From Pithys albifrons albifrons (Eukaryota > Chordata > Aves > Passeriformes > Thamnophilidae), in assembly GCF_047495875.1 (NCBI RefSeq), contig NC_092462.1, positions 39,345,669-39,409,668 on the forward strand: a stretch of 64,000 nt of DNA, written 5' to 3'. The notes under the pieces are model-generated. The model saw nothing but the letters and a program-made list of their open reading frames with translations. It did no database searches and was not told the origin of the DNA. Shown here in pieces: positions 26,064 through 38,870 of the stretch (position 1 is the stretch's first letter; each line of letters opens with the position of its first letter). The translations under genes and the position numbers were made by a program.

Positions 26064-26595
26064 TGTGCTGGTTTGGGCTTGAAAAGAGTTATTTTGTTCA
26101 CCTTAGCTAGTATTGGGCTGGATTCTGTATTTGTGCTGGAAACAGGGCTGATAATATATTGATGTTTTCACTGTTGATGAGCAGTGTTTTCAGGGAGCAA
26201 GGCCCTTTCTGATTCTTGTCTCACCCCACCAGAGAGGGATGCACAAGGAGCTGGGAGGGGACACAGGCAGGACAGCTGACCCCCATTGACCAAAGGGATA
26301 TTCCATACCATAATGCTTCATGCTCAGTTTGAAGCTGGGGCAAGAGATAGAACGGGGGGATATTTGGAGTGATGGTGTTTGTCTTCCCAAGTCACCACTA
26401 CACATGATAGAGCCCTGGTCACATGGGGATGGCTGAACACCTGCCTGCCCAGGAAGTGTGAACAAATTCCTTGTTTTGCTTTGCTTGTATGCACAGCTTT
26501 TGCTTTCCTTAATAAGCTGTCTTTATCTCAACCCCCATCCCCCAGGGGAAGAGTGACCAAGCAGCTTAGTTGCCAGGTGGAGTTAAATCATGACA
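26064..26595 (+). mobile_element. Solo LTR, bird ERVL family, with 5-bp duplication CTCAT
   Basis: The 532-bp element begins TGTGCTGGTTTGGGC and ends GGAGTTAAATCATGACA. Family landmarks are in order: GCTGGAAACAGGGCTGATAA, CACAAGGAGCTGGGAGGGGA, CAGCTGACCCCCATTGACCA, GGCTGAACACCTGCCTGCCC, TCCTTGTTTTGCTTTGCTTG and CTGTCTTTATCTCAACCC. CTCAT flanks both ends exactly. The TATA region is decayed (CAGTTTGAAGC where family copies have CATATAAAGC). The 109-codon frame downstream is unrelated. Confidence 0.93.
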
Positions 26596-26600
26596 CTCAT
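26596..26600. repeat. Target-site duplication CTCAT, right copy
   Basis: An exact match to 26059-26063. Confidence 0.88.
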
Positions 26601-28353
26601 AATGTCACTTATTGAAAATTATTGCAAAAATGTACAATGAATATTACATTTGATATTGGTAGTTCAAGAAGCAGTTCCTTCACCAAAAAGCAACCTGGAA
26701 GGATGAATTACTACCACACAGACTGGAATGCCCATCAATCAAAGGTAGAAAGTTACTCCTTGAAAAAAGCTCAAGACTCTGAGGGAATTACTAGGCCTTA
26801 TTTTACCCTTGTCCAACATCCCCTACAGCATCCTCCCACACTGTCCACAAGCCCATACAAATATGACATTTGGGAGAGTAAACGGTTACATGTGTTTAGG
26901 AAACCTCATGAAAAAGATATTCTTGTAATTGAATATACTGTTGTAGTATAGGTAATGATTTTGTTACAAACAAAGGATGGAAATGATCTAACCAAATTTA
27001 GCTCAGATTATCTGCTGTGCTGAAGAGTCATAGTTGACTTTAGATAACATTCAAGAAAATCATCAGCACATATAAGAACTTTCAAAGAGTAACCATATCA
27101 TTATCTTTAAACATAATTTTCTTCATGATATATTTGATGACCAAAGATAATTTGGCTGCTGTATTTTTTTTACTGAAAAAACTAGTAAGTTTCTATAGCT
27201 ACATAAGTTAGCTCTGTCATATATTTCCTCTTTAAATATACAAACCAAAGAGATGTTGCGGGTGAATTTTTTTTTTTTTGATTCTGAAAGCATCCATTAT
27301 GTTCTACTATCCTATCCACTTTTATATTTCCAAAAAAATAACCTATAAATAAATAAAATAGATTTTAATTATTTGTAGATTATACAGTCCAAGGATCTGC
27401 ATTGTTATGGAGTTCCTTGAATAATATGAAGTGAACTCATCAGTCACTTATCCAGAAATAAAACAGAATTCTACCCGGTTAAAAATTACAACATTACCAA
27501 ACAGTAAAGAGAAAAATAAGCATTGTATTTGAATTTTGAACAATTCTTAAGGTACTTACACCTCCTGTAGGCTCCAAAAATAAACAAAAGACATTTTGTC
27601 TTTTCCTCTATATTTAACAGTATTTATTATATTTTCCCTCACACTTATAGTTCTCATCTTTTAACTATGCTTATCAATGTTATATATGTCATCCTTAAGT
27701 ATGCTCTTTCTTTTCACTTTCCAAAATTTAAAGAAATTGAATTCAAGATAAAAGAAAATAGATATTGTAGAACATTGTGATATTTATCGGTAACAATTTT
27801 CTACATTTTTTAATCTAAATTTTTCACATAAGCACTTTAGTTACTTCAGTGTTCATCCTGGGAAGAGTAATGGTTATTTGACTGAGACTTATTTCTTATG
27901 TTTACCTTGATTTCTATTAAAATATTGGTGGATTTTGTTGAAAACCTTCTGTACAAATCTTTTACCTTCTGTTCTTAGTGTGACCAAAATATATCCCAAA
28001 GTTAACTACATGCTATAGAAAAGCCATTGAACTACTGTCACTGAAAATGCAGTTTATTTATATTCCTTTTCTATGAGTTTTCTGAGATTATTATTTGACA
28101 AAGGCAAATGTCTTTTTTTCCAAACACATCATTCTGTGTATAAGCAATTAAAGAGAACATCTACATATCATATGTAGACTGAAAATGAATTACACGCACT
28201 GAGAATGCCCTGTTCCTACCTTCTAAAAGTCTCATTTTTCAGTGGAAAAAATGTCCTCATTAATTCCAGCTGCTGAAGAAATAGAGATAGTCTCTAAAAC
28301 ATTCAGACTGCAAGCCAGATTTATGTAAAAGTTGATACCAGAAGGATGATACT

Positions 28354-28400
28354 GGGATGGAGGCGGGAGGAGGAGGGGGGAGGGGGTGTGGTGTATGTGT
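28354..28400 (+). other. G-rich tract with G-quadruplex potential
   Basis: At least four G-runs of three or more occur within about 35 bases (GGG, GGG, GGGGGG, GGGGG) on the plus strand. On the minus strand the same tract is a strong polypyrimidine stretch followed by CATCCCAG, so it could act as a 3' splice signal; two frames beyond it are open but neither ends in a good donor. Confidence 0.5.
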
Positions 28401-29797
28401 GTGTTGGAATACAAAAAAGAAACCAGTGGAAAGAAAATTAAGAGAATCAACTAAGACAATAGGTCTCAGTATTGTACTGCAAACTGAATAAGTTGAAACT
28501 TCCACATTATTGCAGGCAAAGGACATTGTAGAAGCATGAAAACAATACAATAAACTGTTCTACTATGAAACTCACATAAAATCAGTAGATGATAAAAATG
28601 TAGTGGCAGCACACTCTTGTTTAAAATTATCACTGCTAGAGGTATCAAAGGTAATTCAGGAGTTAGTCTTTTCTTGACATCAATTACAAAACTGGAGATC
28701 TTCCATTTCTTTTATATAAGCCCAAGTTCATTCTGATGTTCTAATAAGAAATACAATGAAACAACATTTGAAAATGGTAATTTTTTAGGATGTTTTCAAA
28801 CTATAATTATTACCTTTTGAAATACTGTTTCCACTGCACCTCACTGGAAAATAAACATTTAAAGCATTCACAAGAAATAGTGGCCAAGTGATTGGTAAAT
28901 AAATATTTCCTGTCACAGTATTTCAGGACACTGAAAGTTTCAAGCATCAAGCAAAGTGATATTTCATAATCTGTCTATCTGAACATGTCTGGAGAATGGA
29001 AAAAGTTGGGTTTCCCACATCTATTTGCAGGGCTAATATACTTTGAGTTTGGACTTCTTCCAGAGCCTGCTTTTTATTTTGTGAAAAGTAACTATGGTAC
29101 TGTTCTATTCAGCCTCATTTCGATCACCCTGGGTTGTGCAACACATGTGACTGGAAAAGTGATTCAAGTGGTATTTTATCATTACAGAAGTTGAAAATCC
29201 TGCACCACTATTTTCAGGAGTATGTGAGGTTTTGATGATGACTACAAGCTAACTTGTATTACCTTTCATGTGATAAGTGGTCTATGACTTTTGAATAAGT
29301 AAAAAGGATTTAATTTCTGCCTAGAAATGCAACTGACTAAATGTAAGAATTAGGCCCTTTAAAATGGACTGAAAATCACCTAAAATACCCTAACACTGCT
29401 GGGTTTGGATTTTTTTTTTTAATCCAGTATGGCGTCCTGAATGTCATAAAGGTTAAAGCAGTAGCCACTTTAAATATAAAAGTTGGAATTTAAATATTTT
29501 GGATGAAGCCACACAAATGCTTCTGCTTCGTAAAATTAAGTATATATGACAGTTCTAAATAAATCTTTCCATGAATTCAATAAAAAATGCTCAAATTATT
29601 CCTTGTATCATAATCATTAATATCACTCCACAAACACGAGAAAGGACAATCCTAGGTCAGTGAGCCAGGATGAATAGTAAGGTTTTCACCAGTTGTGGGG
29701 CATGTTGTCCCTAATTATACCTACTTCAACCATCTTTCCCTATTGAAACACTAATTTTGTTTTTCCCCTGAAAAATCAGATAGCTTGTTGCTACTAC

Positions 29798-29966
29798 CTT
29801 TTGGCAAAAAGCCAATATAGCGTATCGAAACATTTCCTTTATTTTTTGAGGTAACTCTATCACAATGCAGAGAACTAAACTGATGATGGAAGCTTTTCTT
29901 TGGGCTCTGGAAAGCTCTTCGTACAGTAAAACTATACACACATTAAGGGTTTCCACTTCATAGCAA
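29798..29966 (-). CDS. Internal coding exon (56 codons), unrecognised protein
   Basis: The frame is open for 56 codons after one leading base, from a GGAGCAG acceptor at 29966 to a CAAAAG/GTAGTA donor at 29798. It includes ETLNVCIVLLYEELSRAQRK and then ELPQKIKEMFRYAILAFCQK, amphipathic helix-like stretches. An in-frame TAA lies just upstream of the acceptor, so the open frame fits the proposed boundary closely. The donor leaves phase 0, matching the exon at 25668. The single leading base fits the preceding exon at 32421 only if that exon is read in its second frame. Acceptor strength is moderate (CTCCTAAC and CTAAT branch-like motifs precede it). Family not recognised. Confidence 0.48.
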
Positions 29967-31208
29967 CTGCTCCATTAGTCCAGTTAGGAGGTCAGTTGAT
30001 AGTGTTAAAACTACATTGTGTAATCTGAGTAGCCCGAGGGGATAATATATGTCTGCCATTCACACAGTTCAGAAAACAGTGTCTACTTATTCATAGCCAC
30101 GTCTGCCTCAATAATGAATTCTAATCAGAAGACAAGATGGCAAATATTTCTGACACTCATGAAGTTTTCTCTTCAGGGTGAACTGCTAGTAGCCTTACCC
30201 AACTTAAGGCTAAAGCTAAGACATCTCTCTAAAACATGCTATTTGCTTACACAACAAAAATAACTTGGAAGAGGTTGTGTAACATTGCCACCTGGTGACA
30301 TTTTTTGTAATATTTCTATTTCAAAACTGTTAAAATTATTTTTTACCTCTCTATTTGTTGTATGGTATTCTTCTTCACAACTAAAACAATTCAAAAAATA
30401 ATACACCTCTATGTATTTAAAGGGAAAATACTCAGATTTCATTAAATAGGAAAAGCTAGAATATTCTGAAGTTATTTCTTATTAATTTCATCAGTGAGGT
30501 TTTCAGGGCAGAGTGGCAACAGCTCAGAGTTGCAAATACAGAATCACTTTCATACTTAGAAATGATACCAATAAAAATATTTAGACTGACCCATATTTTT
30601 TATATAATATTATTAGACATGGCATCCAACTTTGTACTTCATATACCAGACCAAAATAAAAGAGTGGAATAAATAGTTCTATTGAAGAAAACATAATTAA
30701 ATAGGATACTCTGTGTGAAAAATAAGCTGAATTTTGGCAGGACATGAAACACTGCAGCTATAAATATGCACTCAACAGTTAAGGTCATTTTAACAGCTTG
30801 GAGGAGGATTATGTGTGGCAGTAGGAATTACTTGGAATTCCATTCACCGCCTAGAAAAGATTGCCACTAGGTGTTTGGTGACATAAGGTCCATGAGACAC
30901 ATTAGGTAAGGAATGGACAATTCATAAGCATTTGAAATCAAATACCTCTTATATAGCTATTAAAAGAATTTTCAGGGGTAGAAAGAATCAGTCTCCTCAG
31001 CTACTTAAATGTGATCACTTTTCTGTAAGTAAACTTTTCCCAGGTGAAACTGCTTAATATTCTGAAGTCTCACATCTCCTAAAACTCTGTGAAATCTATA
31101 GATCACTTGCCTGGCTAATGACAAATTCTTAGCCTTTGTGAAAACAAGTAACTCTGGTCACCTGTCAAACCAGACAACAACAATGTGATTTTACATATAA
31201 ATGTAGGT

Positions 31209-31226
31209 GTATATATATATATATAT
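31209..31226. repeat. (AT)n microsatellite, short
   Basis: Nine or so AT units. Confidence 0.85.
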
Positions 31227-32420
31227 TTATGCACTACATCCACATATATATAAAACCATTACACCAAATTTCTTTGAAAGTAAAATAAGTTTTTCATTGG
31301 ATTATATTTCTTTTTTTCATCCTTTTTAAAAAGAGTATTTTGCTTTTTATCTAAACATAGAAGCTATTGTGAAAAGTCATTTAGCACCCAGGTGGCAGTA
31401 CTGTCATAGAGGAGGCAGAGCCTACATCATAAAAACCTTGTTTTCAACTGAACTTCTGAGTGGGCACCATGCCAGTCTAACAGATGGGCATCAATAAAGG
31501 CAGAAATGTGCCCTTGCATGTGTCTCTGCATCCACTGTGTTTGCCTAGGGAAAGGCTTTCATCCAAGATTGTCCAAACAGCTGTTCATTCTGAGTTTCTA
31601 TCCTTATTGTTAAGAAGCGATGTCAACACTAATCCGTTTTTAAGCTAGATTATTTATTAAAAAAAAAAAAGGAATGTAAAGCAGCTTTTTGTCTGGTGGC
31701 GTGTAAGTAGAGAAAAGTCACTATCTTTACACAAGCACTCAACTTCATAAGGCTCTCAACTACAGATTTTGAGCAAAATAAAAATTGAAAAGCTATGGTT
31801 ACCAAGGATAAAACAAGGGGATAAAGCTATGTCATTAAGAACAAAAGCAAATATGAAGGAAACCCAGCTTAGCATGATACTGAGCTGGATGCCAATGCAT
31901 TTCTTCCTCTGTGATCAAGTGATGGCTATTTGGACAACCACTATTCCATATAACACTTCTTAAAGGTTCATGCTCCCTTTCTAGTCTTACATCTGGTGGT
32001 CTTTATGTTACATCCTTCTAAATATGTCATACATGATGTAGGAGGAGCGAAAAGAGGAAGCAATAATCAAATGGTGAATAACTATTAAATGTCTCACAGT
32101 GCCTTGATGCAGTGCCTCACACTACCAATCCCATCTTCATTGCAGAGATGGGAAGAAAATTAATAAATTGACATAAAGGTTTCTGATAGTTCAGAACCCG
32201 CTTTCTATATCTTTTCTCTTTCGCACTAAATCAATATATGCTGTCCCACAGTAGAAGACTAAAAGGCCAGAGTTTCTCACTGGCTGCTTATGTAACTGAA
32301 ATCCCACATTAGCAAGATCATACAGAAGTGGTGTTGTTCAGTGAACTTTCCAAATCTCATGGCTCTCAGACTATCAGTCCACAGAGTTAGACAGCTGACA
32401 AATGGCAGCCCCGAAGTTAC

Positions 32421-32590
32421 TGACATTGTATTGGCAACAAAAGCTGTAAGGCCTGCTGGTTCAGAAGCTCTGAAAGAGTTGGCTGAATGCATATATATAT
32501 GTAGTGTCCAGCAATTGCTGCATTAGCTTTCTTAAGTCTTTTGGATGACAACAAAATGTAGGCTCCTGTGGCTGATCCAGCACACCCACC
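32421..32590 (-). CDS. Internal coding exon with a possible frame break at an (AT)n run
   Basis: A strong acceptor, ATTGACTTTTTGCAG, precedes 32590, and a TCA/GTAACT donor ends the block at 32421 (170 nt). Continuing from the exon at 38776 the frame reads …GVLDQPQEPTFCCHPKDLRK then LMQQLLDTT, crosses a short AT run near 32490-32500 and hits TGA soon after. Read from 29966 backwards, the frame is instead the one giving SELLNQQALQLLLPIQ. The two frames differ by two bases at the AT run, so a run shorter by two would make the exon 168 nt and keep both joins in phase. The block could be a disrupted exon, an assembly or sequencing slip, or my wrong choice of boundaries. All three minus frames are fairly open here, which weakens the call. 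Confidence 0.38.
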
Positions 32591-33435
32591 CTGCAAAAAG
32601 TCAATATTGATTCCAGAAAATTGCCATAGTCCCTCTTGGATTTCATAAAAACTGTGACCAGTTATGTGGATCTCAATTATGATTATCCATATTGTTTCAG
32701 ATTTATTAGGTGCTAGAAAAAGGTAGCAAAATCACTGAATTAAGAATTAGAAATCCAATTAAGATATTTCTCCATACCTCAATAATAACTTCCCTCCTAA
32801 TTTGTATATATTGCCTTCCCAGCTTTTACTCCTTGTGCTGAACCTGTGTGTTATATTTGCAACCTGAACACGGCATCTACCTAAAAGATCCTATTTAGTT
32901 ATTTTTCAAAGGTGGATTGAAAAAAGAGTAGTATGTCAGATGACTTTTTTTCTAGGCCAGGCTCCATTTTAATCCTTTCCTCCCATGTGTAATCTTTTAG
33001 GGGAGTAGTATATTGTCTATATTAGGAAGCAAAATTAAACAAAGCAGAAAAGTGATAGTATTTTCATGTTTAAAACATCAGTTCTTTGGGGAAAAGAAGG
33101 TTTTATTCTTTACTTTTACAGTGGCTGAATTTCCTTTGCATGCTCCTGACAGTTGGAAGATATGGGTTCCATTCTGACTCAGTGCAATGGAAACGTTTAA
33201 TTTTCCACCAATAGCTCTTACAATGCATACTCAAATAAACAAAAAATCCTCTTCTAGAATTGCTTTACCAAATAAGATCATGCTAAACACAAAATTTTCA
33301 GGTAAAGGAAAGAGAGAAATATTTCCAAATTTCCTTTGCATCAATATTAAATTGTTTGTTCTGCTAAACACTTAAAACTTGATGTAAAATATAATAATAT
33401 CACAAAGTCTGATGCAAATAAATAGTGCCTCCTCA

Positions 33436-34293
33436 GCAAGGAGGAGTGGCTGTTACCTCAGAGTGCTGAGCAGCCCTTCAGAATGGCATTGACAGGTTGC
33501 AGAGATAGGCAGAGAAGAACTGACTGAAGTTGAACAAAGGCAAATGCAGGGTCCTGAATCCAGGAAGGAATAACCCCAGGAACCAACACAGGCTGGAGGC
33601 CAACCTTCTGAAAAGGAGCTGTGCAGAGAAGGACATGGGAGTCCTGGTGCATATCAAGCTGTCCATGAGACAGCAGTGTGCCCTTGTTGCCAAGAAGGTC
33701 AATGATATCCTGGGGTGCACTAGGAGGAGTGTTGCCAGCAGGTCCATAGAGGTGATCCTGTCCCTCTACTCAGTCCTGGTGAGCCACGTCTGGAGTGCTG
33801 TGTCCATTCTGGGATCTTCAGTACAAGAGAGACATATAGGTCCTGGAGCAGGTTCAGCTGAGGGCAACAAAGTTGATCAAGGGACTAGAGCATCACTCTT
33901 ATGAGGAAAGGCTGAAGGAGCTGGGCCTGTTCAACTTCAAGAAGAGATGACTGAGAGGCGACTTCATCAATGTCTACAAGTATCCGAATGGATGGTGTAA
34001 AAAGGATGCAGCCAGGCTCTTCTCAGTGGTGCCAAGTAATAGGACAAGAAGCAATGGGTAGAAACTGATGCACAGGAAGTTCTACCTGAACATGAGGAAG
34101 AATTTATTTCCTATGTGGGTGAACAAGCACTGGAACAGATTGCCCAGGGAGTTTGTGGAGTCGCCCTCACTGGAGATACTCAAGAACCATCCGGACAAAG
34201 TCCTGTACTCTAGGATGACCCTGCTTGAGCAGGGTGGTTGGACCAGATGACCCCACTTGTGAACTCATCTCTAATCCTTGGGTGATTCTGTGA
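33436..34293 (+). mobile_element. CR1 LINE 3' part, about 860 bp, plus orientation
   Basis: The sequence follows the avian CR1 ORF2 C-terminus and 3' UTR: TGCAGAGAAGGACATGGGAG, GAGGAGTGTTGCCAGCAGGT, GGAAAGGCTGAAGGAGCTGG, TCTACCTGAACATGAGGAAG, TTGGACCAGATGACCCC and a terminal GTGATTCTGTGA. It is 5'-truncated, as most copies are. Frames of 124 and 60 codons remain, but stops separate them, so it is dead. It sits in a proposed intron between 32590 and 38776. Confidence 0.92.
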
Positions 34294-35331
34294 CCTCTGG
34301 GAAAATGAAAGTGCATAAAAGTTATGTTCCTTTCTCATTAAATTAATTCACATGGCCTTCACTGAATTTCCATAAGATCATGTCACATTGCAGTTTTGAC
34401 TGAAAAAAAATGTGCTTCATATGACATTATTGATTTAAAAAGTTTTTAAATGACTCAAGCAGTTAGCTGGAACACATTTCAGAAAATGATTGTAGTACTC
34501 TCTGCATGAGTCTTTTGACTCTTATAATCTTAATGTTGTTTGAAAACTCATTAAAGCATTTACAAATAAACTTTCTACCTCAAAACCTAGGGTATCCATG
34601 CAGTGTTCTGTTGTTTAAGCCACAACAACTAGATCTTTGGCTCCTATTTCTCTAATTTTCTGAAGGCAACATTTTTTATTGGAACTCATTATTATGTGTT
34701 TCCCTGACAATCTTTCTCATCTAGCCTTCAAGGCACAAATGACTATTAACTTGGCAGCGTTAAAACATTTTTCATTAAAAAATTCTATAAAACATTTGTT
34801 AATACTCTGTGTTGTTGACAACACAGCAAGTGGGGAAAGAAAGGCAACATGAAGAATTTATAACTCTTCTTCCACTTGATGAAAGGAAGTGCACAGGTAT
34901 CTGCATATACAACTGCAAATATTCCTGCATATGCACATACTACAAAATATGTTGTGCTGTTATTTGGACAGCAAAGTGCTGGAACTGTTCCCCAGTCCTC
35001 TGCTTCCTCTTTTTCCCTAGCATGGCAGTAAGATTTTTCACTCTGCTGAAATTGCTTCTAGTCAAGCAGAGTCACATTTGATCCTTTAAATTATACTCGG
35101 CTTGCATAAAACCCAAATGAATAGAGTCATTCTGACTTCAACAAGTGTGTTTTATGCCAAGTGAAACTTGTGACAGCATGTGCAGCACTATATCTTATAT
35201 ATAATATGCACATGCACATTGAAATACATGTATCCAGTCTTCTGTATGCACTATTCTACACTCCTACGACAATTGCACTTTAGTTCTCAAAATACAACCA
35301 CTATGATCAAGAATCCTTGGACAAAAGGCTG

Positions 35332-35334
<3 letters not shown>

Positions 35335-35381
<47 letters not shown>
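35335..35381. repeat. (TA)n microsatellite, 47 bp
   Basis: About 23 uninterrupted TA units, which make up the Ile-Tyr stretch in the open frame at 35180-35482. Confidence 0.95.
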
Positions 35382-35382
<1 letters not shown>

Positions 35383-38300
35383 AAATTCAGAATTTACTGA
35401 AAGGCCAAAGAACTTTCATATAGAGGTTGTTTTTCTTCTGATGTTATCATTGTTACCAATTACCTTCATATCTAATAAATAGAAAAACTTCCCTGTTCCT
35501 GTAAGCCGTCTAGTGTCAGTGTCAAACTCTTGGACTGTAGTTCTTAATAAAGGACTAAATGCACTGTGCTCTTTAACTACTGTAAAGAAGAATGCTAATT
35601 CCCAATAATAGTAGATCTTGGTACCATCTTCAGGGGCAACAGGAAGCCTAATTCAACTCTACTCTGCCTTTGCTATCTGTCTTTTTCTTCCTCCTGAGGG
35701 AAGTAGCAGCCCCTCATTGACTGAGCCTGCTCATTTTCAGGAGATGCTCCCGAGAAGGTGTAAGTCACCTCTACTGGAAACTACTGCCAATGCAAGCTTT
35801 GATTCTGAGCACTGTGAAAGTACACAGAAAAAGATAGGTTTTTTTCTTCAAATTAGAATGAAACAATGGACAAAAACAAAGCATAAGAGAAATATATTTT
35901 CTGTGTCTTCAAATGGAAGAAATGAAGTGCAATGTGATTGATTTGCTCAGGAGAAAAAAGTAATCAGAGCCCAGATTTCCTGAATTATTTTTGTCATATG
36001 ACCATCCTCTTTGTATTTTAATTGCTACAATGAATTAAAAAGACTTATACAGAGGGGATTCTGTAACTCAATATCACTGGAACGCACTGATGTAGGTAGG
36101 ATTTTTGGTGAGGGTGAACTTTCCCTCTGTTCTGGGTCTGCTCCAAGGCTGACACCTCAAGAAAGTGAGCAGAAAAAAAAAGGGAGAGGTGGTAGAGTGA
36201 TTACATGCTTCTCTTAACTAGAGATATGTTTGAAATATGTACCAGCCTAGGCCTCATGTCTTGAGAAGACAAATACCAGGATTTTGATTTTCACCTGAAA
36301 AGCATACAGAAAGAACATGCTACCCCTTCACTTGGTGCTGTTAAGTGAAACTCACTGCAATGCTAGGCATTGAGACTAGAGAAACAAGGAGCAGAGATGC
36401 ACAATCCCTTTTTTAAGCTAAAATCCATCTTTTTTTTTTCCACTTCAGGCTTTTACTTTTCCTAAGAAGATATTAGGGAAATATATAAACTAAAGTATTT
36501 TCTCAATTGAATAATTTCAATAATGTGCATTTCTCAACAAATCCTTGTAATGGGACCCTTATTTAGAAGTTAGCCCTGTGTTGTATTATGTGTGTTGGCA
36601 AAAGAAGGCATCTAGATAATAGTGTGATAGTAGAAGATATTACTCTTAATGTCAAATTTAAAATTGGTGTTTATTAACATGAATTTAAAAAATCCCAACC
36701 CAAACAACACACCAGTAAATTTATTCCGTTAGTCCTTTGGTTTTTATAGTAATAGAGAATGTTAACAATTGATTTGAACAGCTCTCTAAGGTCTACTCAG
36801 AAAAATTAAGCGCTGTACACGTTCAATTTACAGTATTTATTTTCCATAAGTTCCTTTGTGTATACTACTAAATATTATATGCTGGATGACAGAGGAAATA
36901 GGTGCAGTATAGCATTCACACATTAACGAAATAGGAACTGTAAAAGCATAACAAATTGACATTTTCATCACTATACTCAAATGGTAACTGGCGTACATTT
37001 CATGCATAACTTTCAAAAATGTTTTTTATAGGGGCTACTGAATATCCATTGCTGACTGTAAAGGATTACACTATGGTACAATACAAAATATAATTCAAAA
37101 TTCATTTAACAGTGTTTTAACTTGGGGGTCAGACAGCCAACTGGAATTTGGAAAACCTGAAACTCTAGCTTTTGTTTTGAATCAGTTTAGTAGAGCTCAC
37201 TGGAATTCTTATACCTGTCTTACTAGATCTATCTTTCTTTTTGACCAGAAATCTCATCTTCTAATCTTTTCACTAACACACAAACCACTGTTCAAATTAA
37301 TTAAAATGCTTTTGTGTTTTTTTTAACAAATTGCCATATTGCAAGTTAAGAATCTTCAATACAGTTCTAGTTTCTAATTCTCTTTTATTCCTCTGCTTTT
37401 GTTTGATGTTTTGTTAGTTCCATCAGAGAAATACTACTAGGGGGCTTTGTATAGTGTTTCAAAAATTATTTATGTTGCTCAGATCTTGAAGTAATTTTAT
37501 TTTATGCTTATGCTACTGAAGTAATAGAATTAGTTATCTATTATGATTTGTAAAGAAATGTAGACTCCAAAAAATATTATCAATGAAAATTTATAAAACA
37601 TTACTTTCCCAATGAAATAATGCAAAATTCTTCTTAAAAACAACAGGAAATTATAAGTGAACAAGACAATCATGTACTGTGGTGCAGCAGGCATCACAAC
37701 TAAAAACACTTCCATCAGTATTAGGGGTGGGATTTGATTTTGAATCAATTAGAGTTCCTACTTGTGACTAATCTTTGTTACACCACACTTGTAAGAAAAA
37801 ACCCCCACCTTCTAACTGCTCGTGAAATCATGACCAAATGAATTCTTCACCATGCATATGACAAATCAAATTATGCCTTTTTGTTTAATCCACATGAACA
37901 ACTATTTTTAGTAGTATTCAAGCCTGGACGTGTGCTCCATCCCAGGTCTCTACATAAATTCAAATGTCTACGTGAGGTTTAAAGGTCACATATTCTATAA
38001 CAATGCGCAAATCTAGCTATTTTTGTCTATATAGATGACCAAGTAAGAGGACCTTATTTTGGTAACTAAAAGCTTCTCCCCACACTTTTATAGCAGTAAG
38101 TTGCACACTTAGAAATTTAACCTAGAACAATGTTTTCTAACTATATATGTGTTCCATGAACAAAAATGCAGACAACCCCACAAATTCTGGTGCTTTTTTA
38201 CATTCTTTGATTTTGTGAAATATTCTGTATTTATTATTCCTTGATTTTAATTTAATTTTAAACATATTTTCTAGCACATTGAGCATTGATATATGTGTCT

Positions 38301-38775
38301 GTGCATGTGTATGACTACCTACATATATAAGGTACAATATATAAAAGGTACAATACTGTCTTGTTTAACAGAACTACTAAAGAAATTTAGGGATAAAGTT
38401 ACATCAATCATGAGTCGAACATCTTACAGAAGCATTACCATACCACCATACCACTGCCTCCAAGTTTCTGTTATTTATGTAAAGCAGACTTCTGGACATC
38501 ATACAGTTAATTAATGAGTCCATAGCAATCAGTTTTTGGGTTTATTAACATCATCCTGATGACACTGTACGATTATGCTGATCAGAGTTAAATATGAACA
38601 TGAAAGGAAAAAATTGCTATTAATGGCGAGTAGATCTGCAAGATTTGGGTACTGGTCCACATTGCAATTTTCAAAGATCTTGACCTTAACATAGGATGAG
38701 TGTATAGTAGGACAGAAATGTGTAGAAAACTGACAGATAAATTTGGTTTCCTCATTGAAATCCACATTTCCTCAC

Positions 38776-38870
38776 CATTTATGCTCTGTGTAGCATGCGG
38801 CTTCATCTTCTTGTAAGTCCAAATGCAGCAAACTAAATTTTGTACTGAATGTCTCCTTTGCACAAAACAA
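38776..38870 (-). CDS. Internal coding exon (31 codons plus 2 bases), unrecognised protein
   Basis: A good acceptor, GAATATTTATTGCAG, ends at 38871 and a strong donor, AAATG/GTGAGG, at 38776. The frame is open throughout, starts in phase 0 and leaves two bases. The peptide begins LFCAKETFSTKFSLLHLDLQ and continues EDEAACYTEHK. It joins in phase to the exon ending at 41390 (…DLDVHLLHK, then LFCAKETF…), and the two leftover bases plus the G at 32590 make a Trp codon leading into VGVLDQPQ. The open stretch alone is short, so support comes from the two splice sites and two phase matches. Family not recognised. Confidence 0.48.

Larger units (their letters stand above)
25669..29797 (-). other. Proposed intron, about 4.1 kb
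   Basis: It contains the ERVL-type LTR (26064-26595) in the opposite orientation and the G-rich tract. The plus-strand 69-codon frame at 28985-29194 shows no recognised family. Confidence 0.35.
29967..38775 (-). other. Proposed introns flanking the 32.5-kb exon
   Basis: Apart from the exon block at 32421-32590, this stretch holds the CR1 at 33.4-34.3 kb and the AT and TA repeats. A minus-strand frame at 37530-37748 has a fair acceptor and donor, but its phase does not fit the exon at 38776. Confidence 0.35.

Noticed and set aside
28985..29194. 69-codon plus-strand frame with a hydrophobic peptide
   Set aside because: No splice context in phase and no recognised family; it lies antisense in a proposed intron.
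32341..32526. 61-codon plus-strand frame across the proposed minus exon
   Set aside because: It lacks splice sites and joins nothing; likely a shadow of the opposite strand.
33530..34250. 124- and 60-codon plus-strand frames
   Set aside because: They are remnants of CR1 ORF2 and 3' UTR, separated by stops.
37530..37748. Minus-strand frame with a TGTTTTTAG acceptor and AAA/GTAATG donor
   Set aside because: Its phase does not fit the exon at 38776, and the peptide is a hydrophobic string typical of AT-rich noise. It would fit the first frame of the 32.5-kb block, so it stays a weak alternative.
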